This document shows, one piece after another, positions 47,125-52,950 of a stretch of 52,950 nt of DNA. The DNA comes from Puniceicoccaceae bacterium (GTDB lineage: Bacteria > Verrucomicrobiota > Verrucomicrobiia > Opitutales > Coraliomargaritaceae): positions 1 to 52,950 of the forward strand of contig CACKVQ010000007.1 of NCBI GenBank assembly GCA_902603705.1. The letters run 5' to 3'. The position numbers and the translations under genes were made by a program. How positions within the stretch are numbered: position 1 is the stretch's first letter; each line of letters opens with the position of its first letter. The notes beneath the pieces were generated by a model. The model had not been told where the DNA came from. It did not search any database and saw only the letters and a program-made list of their open reading frames with translations.

Positions 47125-48768
47125 TTAGTTTACGTACTTTTGTACGATAGGTATCCTACGGCCTATTCCGAAAGCTAGTGGGGTAGTTTTTAGACCAGGA
47201 GCAGCTTGCTTACGTTTGTATTCATTCAGGTCGACTTTACGGACGATTTCATCGACAACTCCCTCATCGTAGCCTTTACCTTTGATCTCCGCACGTGAGA
47301 GCCCTTCCTCGACATAAAGCCGAAGTATACCATCTAAAATGTCGTAGGGAGGTAATGAATCTTCATCTTTCTGACCTAGACTTAATTCAGCTGAAGGCGC
47401 CTTATTTATTGTATTTAAGGGGATTAGTACTTGCTCGTGATTTATATGACGTGCGAGCGCATAGACCTTCATCTTTGGGAGATCTGATATAACTGCAAGG
47501 CCACCACACATATCACCGTACAAAGTGCAGTATCCTACTGCTATTTCACTTTTATTACCTGTTGTTAATAGAAGTGCGCCAAACTTGTTAGAAATAGCCA
47601 TAAGTAGCAGACCACGAGTACGAGATTGTATATTTTCTTCGGTCACATCTTTTTTAAGACCGTTGAAAAGTCCATCAAGAGCAGTTTCAGCAGATGCAAC
47701 TGTCTCGGCAATAGATAACTCGTGGTATTCAATACCTAGATTTTGTGCGAGAGCCGCGGCATCATCGCGGCTATGCTGACTCGATATTAAAGAGGGAAGG
47801 GCAATACCTATTACATTCTCCGAGCCTAGCGCTATTACAGCTAGTGAGGCCACTACGGCTGAATCTATACCCCCACTTAGCCCTATAAGTGCTTTTTTAA
47901 AACCACATTTATACGCATAATCACGCAAGCCGATAACAAGAGCAGCTTGAGTAGCGGCATTTCCCTTAGGGTTAAAGTGTTCGGATCTATAATAAGCCTT
48001 ATTAGATAAATCAATTACTTGGCTTTCTTCGCGAAAAGCAGCTAACCCTGCAACTAATCCACGCTTGGGGTCTACTACAATACTTCCCCCATCGAATATA
48101 AGTTCATCGTTACCCCCTACGCAATTACAGTAAACAACAGGGCAGCCGCATCGATCTGCAGCATCTTGAACAAGGGGCTTTCGTGCTTCATTCTTACCCT
48201 CGTGCCAAGGACTAGCCGAGAGGTTCAAAAGTAAATCTATTCTTTCTTTGGATAGTATTCTCACTGGGTCGCTGCAGTAATAGCGACTAGTCTTAACTTC
48301 TTTATGAGTCCATATATCTTCACAGATGCTCAAGCCAATGCGTAAGCCTTTCCATTCGTGAATGGTAGGCGCTTGAGCTGGCTCGAAGTAGCGCTCCTCG
48401 TCAAAAACATCATAATTAGGCAAGAGACACTTACGTGCGCTTATATCAACTTCCCCGGATTCACACCATGCAGCAGAGTTGTAGAAAGGTCTGCCTGTTG
48501 TACTAGAACCTCGACCTTCTACATATCCAATTATAGCGGGTACAGACCCCACTTCTTTTGCTATAGTCTTTAGTGTATATATAACGTCGGTTACGAATTG
48601 CTTTTTAAATAGCAAATCTCTCGGAGGATAGCCACAGATGGCCAACTCAGGAAAGAGTATTAATTCAGCGCCACTAGATACGAGTGAATGATATGCGTTT
48701 AAAATACATTTTGAGTTACCCTTAAGGTCTCCTACTGTCGTATTTATCTGTGCGATGCCGATTTTCAT
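47125..48768 (-). CDS. nadE: glutamine-dependent NAD+ synthetase
   Basis: Amidates deamido-NAD+ using glutamine. 547 residues from ATG at 48766-48768 ([15 protein letters not shown]); the frame extends 38 codons upstream but that part lacks family character and overlaps the region before the TolC-like gene. The nitrilase-type glutaminase half has [28 protein letters not shown] (catalytic lysine) and GLSICEDIW (catalytic cysteine). The synthetase half has the PP-loop [17 protein letters not shown] and [19 protein letters not shown], ending with LPPYDILD and the C-terminal [11 protein letters not shown]-type tail. Divergent from the TolC-like gene. Confidence 0.95.
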   Translation of the reverse strand: MKIGIAQINTTVGDLKGNSKCILNAYHSLVSSGAELILFPELAICGYPPRDLLFKKQFVTDVIYTLKTIAKEVGSVPAIIGYVEGRGSSTTGRPFYNSAAWCESGEVDISARKCLLPNYDVFDEERYFEPAQAPTIHEWKGLRIGLSICEDIWTHKEVKTSRYYCSDPVRILSKERIDLLLNLSASPWHEGKNEARKPLVQDAADRCGCPVVYCNCVGGNDELIFDGGSIVVDPKRGLVAGLAAFREESQVIDLSNKAYYRSEHFNPKGNAATQAALVIGLRDYAYKCGFKKALIGLSGGIDSAVVASLAVIALGSENVIGIALPSLISSQHSRDDAAALAQNLGIEYHELSIAETVASAETALDGLFNGLKKDVTEENIQSRTRGLLLMAISNKFGALLLTTGNKSEIAVGYCTLYGDMCGGLAVISDLPKMKVYALARHINHEQVLIPLNTINKAPSAELSLGQKDEDSLPPYDILDGILRLYVEEGLSRAEIKGKGYDEGVVDEIVRKVDLNEYKRKQAAPGLKTTPLAFGIGRRIPIVQKYVN

Positions 48769-48870
48769 ATAGAAATTTTTAGATGATAGCTCGATCTGTG
48801 CCTTGCATAAACAGAGTTTTAAGGAATGATAAAAGTTAAACAGCCAATACTGAACAATTACTATCCTGCA

Positions 48871-50220
48871 ATGTACCAACAAGACAAGACTTTCACTCGT
48901 TTTATCGTACTTTTGGCATCGGTTTTTGTCACACTTTTTGTTACGACGTCTTACGGTTCTTCGCCAATCTCAGCTTCAAACGACCCCGTCTTATTAAAAG
49001 TAGATGACTTAATCAAAAGAGTTAAAACACATAATCTAAACCGATTAATTAACAAGGAGTCTGTACGTCGTGTATTAGAGCAGACTTATCATCGTCGTGC
49101 AGCACTTCTGCCTAGATTTTCACTTAGTGTAGACCAGAGTCGTCAAAAGCTTACACGTGGTTTATTTTCCGATGTAATTAATGTACCACCTTTTAACTCA
49201 TCGGGCTCGCGCTTAGAAGCATCCTTTGCGTTAATAAATTATCAACTTTATGCAGATTACCGTATTGCTAAATTAGACCATGCTGTCGCTGAGAAGGACT
49301 CCTTAACGCTTACGGACGATTATATTGAACAAGCGCTCTTTCTTTATTTCACACATTTACGTGATTTGCGTAGTGCAGAAATTATTTCTCATAATCTAGA
49401 ACGTGAGCAATTACTCCTCGAGTTAGCCGCTAAACAATTTTCGGCTGGGGTAGTGGTTAAGATAGACGTAACGCGTGCTGAAGTACGTGTTGCCTCAATA
49501 CGCAGAGCATTGATGGAAGCTCGTATTACCGCGGAGTCTTCAGCTATAGAACTGAAGTCACTTTTAGACTTAGACCTAGAAAAGGTCTTAAACTTAGATG
49601 TTCAGGCTTTGGAGGATATGAATCCACCACAGACAATTAAGCGTCTAGCTGATATAGATTTGGTTCTCAAATCACGTACTGAAATTTCAAGTAAATTATT
49701 GCTCATCGAACAAGCAAAGTTGGCTAAAAGAGCTTCTAACTGGCAACGTTTACCTACGGTAGATTTTTTAGCGAATTGGGGGTATGATACGGATGAAGTA
49801 TTTAATGGTGAACATGGAGAAGCGTGGTTTTTTGGCTTACGTGCGACTGTGCCTTTATGGGAAGGTGGCCGTATTGCTGCTGGTAAGCGATATGCCAGTG
49901 CCACTTTGAGACAAAATGAATATGAAATGCGCAATCTGCTTAACCAAATTGACCGTGAATACAAAATTTCAATCATGCAGATGGACTCTCGTTATGCGCA
50001 GATTGAAATCGCTCAAGATGAGTTACGGCTAGGGCATCACGAAGTAGAGCTGGCGCTTGTGCGCTACCAAGATGGGCTTGCCGATAATCGCGAACTTATA
50101 GACGCTCAAAAACGATTAGCTGAAGCAGAGAGTAGTCACTTAAATGCACATTATATGTATTGCCTCAGTCGTCTAGCATTTGCTAGATCGATCGGTTTGG
50201 TAGAAAAAATACTGGATTAG
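48871..50220 (+). CDS. TolC-family outer-membrane efflux channel
   Basis: 449 residues from ATG at 48871 ([20 protein letters not shown]), chosen because it gives a standard signal peptide cleaved near SYG-SS. An ATG at 48826 would add fifteen residues. Long helical repeats with periodic alanine and acidic residues ([22 protein letters not shown], quoted in part; [21 protein letters not shown]) and beta segments ([36 protein letters not shown]) match the two-fold TolC structure. It could serve the RND pump at the start of the window, which lacks a partner, but is 44 kb away. Followed by maf 4 bp on. Confidence 0.88.
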   Translation: MYQQDKTFTRFIVLLASVFVTLFVTTSYGSSPISASNDPVLLKVDDLIKRVKTHNLNRLINKESVRRVLEQTYHRRAALLPRFSLSVDQSRQKLTRGLFSDVINVPPFNSSGSRLEASFALINYQLYADYRIAKLDHAVAEKDSLTLTDDYIEQALFLYFTHLRDLRSAEIISHNLEREQLLLELAAKQFSAGVVVKIDVTRAEVRVASIRRALMEARITAESSAIELKSLLDLDLEKVLNLDVQALEDMNPPQTIKRLADIDLVLKSRTEISSKLLLIEQAKLAKRASNWQRLPTVDFLANWGYDTDEVFNGEHGEAWFFGLRATVPLWEGGRIAAGKRYASATLRQNEYEMRNLLNQIDREYKISIMQMDSRYAQIEIAQDELRLGHHEVELALVRYQDGLADNRELIDAQKRLAEAESSHLNAHYMYCLSRLAFARSIGLVEKILD

Positions 50221-50224
50221 GCAA

Positions 50225-50815
50225 ATGGCCAAACATCCTAAGCAATTAATTCTCTCATCCGCCTCACCTAGACGTGCAGAACTTCTAAAGCGTATGGGGC
50301 TGTGCTTTCTAATACGTCCTACTAACGTATTAGAGGATGATTCCGGGATTCATGGTCCGATAAAATTGGTTGAGAATAATGCACGACTGAAAGCGTCCAC
50401 TTTATCTATCGATGTGCCTGATTCTTTAGTACTTGGGTCTGATACTACTGTATCGATAGATGATACTGTACTAAGTAAACCTAAAGATATTGGAGAAGCG
50501 CACGAGATGCTTATGATGTTATCTGGTCGAGCGCATACAGTTTTTACAGCCGTTGCATTATTTTGGGAATCGGGTAATTTTAATCACGTATTTACCGAAA
50601 GAAGTGAAGTGTACTTTAAAACACTAAAAAGGCATACAATTGAGGATTACTTTCGACTTGTGAATCCTTTAGACAAGGCTGGTGCTTATGGCATTCAAAA
50701 AGGCCGGGAATTGATAATTGATAGGGTAGAGGGATCGGATGAAAATGTTATGGGCTTGCCAATACAGCAACTCGAAAATGTTTTTCACAAACTTGAATTT
50801 AACTTTCGTAATTAG
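50225..50815 (+). CDS. maf: Maf-family nucleoside triphosphate pyrophosphatase
   Basis: House-cleaning enzyme removing non-canonical nucleotides. 196 residues. N-terminal LILSSASPRRAELLKRMG, the active-site VLGSDTTVSIDDTVLSKP, SGRAHTVFTAVAL, and PLDKAGAYGIQKGRELIIDRVEGS with the catalytic aspartate. The dTTP/UTP form (YhdE) and the m7GTP form (YceF) cannot be separated safely. It sits between the TolC-like and TonB-like genes, with short gaps suggesting one transcript. Confidence 0.93.
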   Translation: MAKHPKQLILSSASPRRAELLKRMGLCFLIRPTNVLEDDSGIHGPIKLVENNARLKASTLSIDVPDSLVLGSDTTVSIDDTVLSKPKDIGEAHEMLMMLSGRAHTVFTAVALFWESGNFNHVFTERSEVYFKTLKRHTIEDYFRLVNPLDKAGAYGIQKGRELIIDRVEGSDENVMGLPIQQLENVFHKLEFNFRN

Positions 50816-50862
50816 TATATTTTTTGGTTATTGTGGACGATAAATACAAAGAGGGCGATTCT

Positions 50863-51948
50863 ATGAGCTTATATTCTGAAGTAGACGGATCGTGGCGTGC
50901 TATATTGCTAGCATTTACTCTTACATTAATAGTGCACATAGGGACACTTCTTATATTACCCGATAAGTTTTTTTATAATTATTTAAGCGATAGCGCAGAG
51001 AGTAAATCCGAACAAATCTATGAGCTTAGCTTAGTTGATACGACTGAACGGATCTATGTGGAAGCTAGTCCTGACGCTCCAAAAAATAAGCCAGACCGTA
51101 GTAATAACTACTCCTATCGAGAACAACAGTCAGCAGATCAAAACCCGCTAGAAGACGCTATAAATAAACCTCATTTAGTAGGTGAGATAGATTCGCAGAA
51201 GATACTAAATGGAAAACTTAATAGCAACGTGCAGATAGAAGTAGACGTTTACTCAACAGTTGAAAATACTACACGCAATGACCATAATTTAGAAAAAAGA
51301 GGACAGACTAGTCAAAAATCCACCACTTTTTTTTCTAAACCACTAAATGCACCTGACTTCCTTAATACGAGTAGTATTAAAGAAAATGGGGAAGGCAGTA
51401 GAAGCAGTTTAGCACAGATTACTGATAACTCTATGAAGCAATTTAGTGATAACATGCCAATTGAGGTTTACCGCCCGGTTGAAGCAATTGAAGAAATTGA
51501 AACATTATCAATGAGCTCAGAAAGCGATCCAGTGCCCAAGCCCAAACCACGTATACGGCCGCGACTAGCTCCAGAGTTGACTACGGGGCCACTAATGCGC
51601 TCCAAAGGTTCTGCTAGTCGACATGGATCAGTTGCAATTGATGCAACATTCAGTGAATTCGGCGAGTATGAGCAACAATTCTACGCAGCTATACAAAGTG
51701 GTTGGTATCAAGAAATTGAATATTTTCAGCCTATCGATACTGCAACACGCGTATTAGTTAGTTTTACTATTCACCAAGACGGTAGTATTACGGGTTTAAA
51801 TGCGACAAATAGCACAGCTAGCGATATTGGAACTTTCATCTGCGAAGAAGCTATATCTAAAAGATCTCCTTTTAGGGCGTGGACCAAAGAAATGATCGAA
51901 GTTTTCGGAATAAAAAGAGACCTGAATATAGTTTTCCATTACCGCTAG
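50863..51948 (+). CDS. TonB/TolA-like energy-transducing protein
   Basis: 361 residues from ATG at 50863, which has GAGGGC about eight bases upstream; an earlier TTG (50824) in frame is less likely. A single N-terminal helix (about 12-32, AILLAFTLTLIVHIGTLLIL) anchors it. A long low-complexity polar stretch follows, with a PKPKPRIRPRLAPEL proline-rich part near 240. The C-terminal ~95 residues (EYEQQFYAAIQSGWY, TRVLVSFTIHQDGSITGLNA, FICEEAISKRSPF) match TonB_C/TolA. It would couple inner-membrane energy to an outer-membrane transporter. No ExbB/ExbD genes are adjacent. Confidence 0.72.
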   Translation: MSLYSEVDGSWRAILLAFTLTLIVHIGTLLILPDKFFYNYLSDSAESKSEQIYELSLVDTTERIYVEASPDAPKNKPDRSNNYSYREQQSADQNPLEDAINKPHLVGEIDSQKILNGKLNSNVQIEVDVYSTVENTTRNDHNLEKRGQTSQKSTTFFSKPLNAPDFLNTSSIKENGEGSRSSLAQITDNSMKQFSDNMPIEVYRPVEAIEEIETLSMSSESDPVPKPKPRIRPRLAPELTTGPLMRSKGSASRHGSVAIDATFSEFGEYEQQFYAAIQSGWYQEIEYFQPIDTATRVLVSFTIHQDGSITGLNATNSTASDIGTFICEEAISKRSPFRAWTKEMIEVFGIKRDLNIVFHYR

Positions 51949-51997
51949 CTTTATTCATTGAGATTTATACAATAAAAGCGAAGAATAGTACATTTTT

Positions 51998-52834
51998 ATG
52001 TCTGAGTTCCAAAATGTAATAATTAATGAATTACCACTTAATAAAGGTGTTAGTGTACTTGCGTATAACGAGGATGGATTAGTGGCTTTAGATAAACCAA
52101 CCGGTGCGATGTCTCACCCAAACAACTACAGAGATAACAAAAAATCTATTCTAATTGCTAATTATGACCTAAAGGAAGAGTGCTTTGAGTGGACTAGTGA
52201 TACAGGAGCACCAAAACGTGCATGGTTAATAAACCGATTGGATTCTCCTACCTCAGGAGTAATTTTACTAGGACTTAATCCTACAATAAGTGAGTTAATC
52301 AAAGCAGAATTTTCGTCCCGAAATGTGAGTAAAGTTTATTACGCTGTGGTCAGACGAAAGCCTAGTAAGCCAAGAGGCTCTTGGGAGGATCTATTGCTCA
52401 AGGATATGCGTAATAGTAAACACGCGATAAAGAAGTCTAAGATGGTGAAAGCAAAGACACGTTTTCAGGTCCTTCAATCACCTATTGGTGGTTTTCCGGT
52501 AACTTTAATGAAACTTATGCCCCTGACAGGCCGTACACACCAATTGAGAATCCAATGCCAAAAAAATCGGCAACCTATTGTAGGTGATCGTAGTTATGGA
52601 AATTTCCCTTTTAATCGTGAGGTTGCTGCGCATACAAACATTAAGCGCCTACTGTTACATTCAGCTGAGACTCACATTCACTATACCCACGGAGGAAAAA
52701 TCCGTGATTTTTCAGCTGTTTCAAAATTACCTGAGGATTTTAAAATTGTACTTAATTACCGCCCTAGTCAAAAAACATTACTTTTAGGAAATGCTCGTAG
52801 TGCTGCTTTGTCGTTAAGACGTTTCAATTTATAG
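51998..52834 (+). CDS. RluA-family pseudouridine synthase
   Basis: 278 residues. The catalytic aspartate is D82 in INRLDSPTSGVILLG. The start of the domain has LVALDKPTGAMSHPNN, and later VYYAVVRRKP, LMPLTGRTHQLRIQC (ending motif III) and RLLLHSAETHIHY. The usual HRLD is NRLD here; TruC/RluC/RluD subtype cannot be fixed. No S4 domain is present before the catalytic part. It ends 6 bp before the C-rich terminator hairpin. Confidence 0.88.
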   Translation: MSEFQNVIINELPLNKGVSVLAYNEDGLVALDKPTGAMSHPNNYRDNKKSILIANYDLKEECFEWTSDTGAPKRAWLINRLDSPTSGVILLGLNPTISELIKAEFSSRNVSKVYYAVVRRKPSKPRGSWEDLLLKDMRNSKHAIKKSKMVKAKTRFQVLQSPIGGFPVTLMKLMPLTGRTHQLRIQCQKNRQPIVGDRSYGNFPFNREVAAHTNIKRLLLHSAETHIHYTHGGKIRDFSAVSKLPEDFKIVLNYRPSQKTLLLGNARSAALSLRRFNL

Positions 52835-52840
52835 TTTTTT

Positions 52841-52879
52841 AATAAAAGCCCCCCCCCCGTTTCCGGAGAGGCTTTTATT
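52841..52879. terminator. strong bidirectional terminator hairpin with a C10 tract
   Basis: AATAAAAGCC (52841-52850) pairs perfectly with GGCTTTTATT (52870-52879). The loop side contains C8, giving ten consecutive C (52849-52858), then GTTTCCGGAGA. Six T precede on the left, giving U runs in both directions. Located between the converging rlu-like gene and a minus-strand gene. Confidence 0.8.
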
Positions 52880-52895
52880 TACTAATATTGAATGT

Positions 52896-52950
52896 TTAAA
52901 GTGCAGCTTGTGCAGCAGCTAAACGAGCCACAGGTACGCGAGGTGGCGAG
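52896..52950 (-). CDS. 3' end of an unidentified gene (last 17 codons)
   Basis: TAA at 52896-52898 on the minus strand closes a frame whose visible end is SPPRVPVARLAAAQAAL. The alanine-rich helix looks like a true C-terminus and the adjacent bidirectional terminator supports a converging gene. The rest is outside the window, so no product is assigned. Confidence 0.5.
   Translation of the reverse strand, partial: SPPRVPVARLAAAQAAL

Noticed and set aside
48769-48882. 38-codon upstream extension of nadE
   Set aside because: The family start [15 protein letters not shown] is at 48768; the extension lacks conservation character and overlaps the start region of the TolC-like gene.

Overview
The window is an AT-rich chromosomal segment of a Gram-negative bacterium. 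It carries Kdo transferase waaA, an O-antigen ligase-like protein, an RND efflux pair and a TolC-family outer-membrane protein. Several traits together point to Verrucomicrobiota, probably the marine Opitutales/Puniceicoccales side: an mcsA-mcsB-clpC operon in a Gram-negative, a DksA-like protein with a lysine-rich head and no zinc finger, pentapeptide-repeat and BspA-like secreted proteins, a PEP-CTERM relic, a TIGR03790-family protein, and type B succinate dehydrogenase next to menD. This placement is inferred from gene content; no 16S gene is present. Most starts lack a clear Shine-Dalgarno sequence and sit behind A/T-rich leaders.

Layout. 1-4.2 kb: RND pump and its periplasmic adaptor (minus strand). 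4.4-4.6 kb: tRNA-Phe(GAA) and tRNA-Leu(UAG). 4.6-7.3 kb: an accessory patch with a decayed pentapeptide-repeat/PEP-CTERM gene, a 51-residue membrane protein and two secreted alpha/beta hydrolases, one fused to pentapeptide repeats. 7.3-15 kb: ribB with a degenerate ribA half, a PilT-type ATPase, argH, ispA-cvfB and two unassigned proteins. 15.2-23.2 kb: ilvE, mcsA-mcsB-clpC (protein arginine phosphorylation and proteolysis), a possible nuclease-fold protein, pdxA, an IscA-type protein and infC. 23.2-27.3 kb: TIGR03790 protein, waaA and a YdjM-type membrane hydrolase.

27.4-29.5 kb is a second gene-poor accessory patch: tRNA-Ser(GGA), a possible structured small RNA, a BspA-like leucine-rich repeat gene cut by an in-frame TAG, and a secreted orphan. 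29.5-34 kb (minus): FAD disulfide oxidoreductase, O-antigen ligase-like protein and pyrG. 34.3-39.8 kb: sdhCAB then menD, a menaquinone-linked respiratory block. 39.9-43.7 kb (minus): ileS and the DksA-like gene. 43.8-52.8 kb: calcium/sodium antiporter, gpmI, engB, nadE (minus), tolC-like, maf, a TonB/TolA-like protein and an RluA-type pseudouridine synthase, ending at a strong hairpin and the last 17 codons of a minus-strand gene.

The bulk is housekeeping. The parts worth a second look are the two accessory patches, the apparent exosortase connection (PEP-CTERM relic plus TIGR03790), the -24/-12-like site before mcsA, structured leaders before ilvE and infC, the RNA candidate after tRNA-Ser, and loss of zinc ligands in three unrelated proteins.
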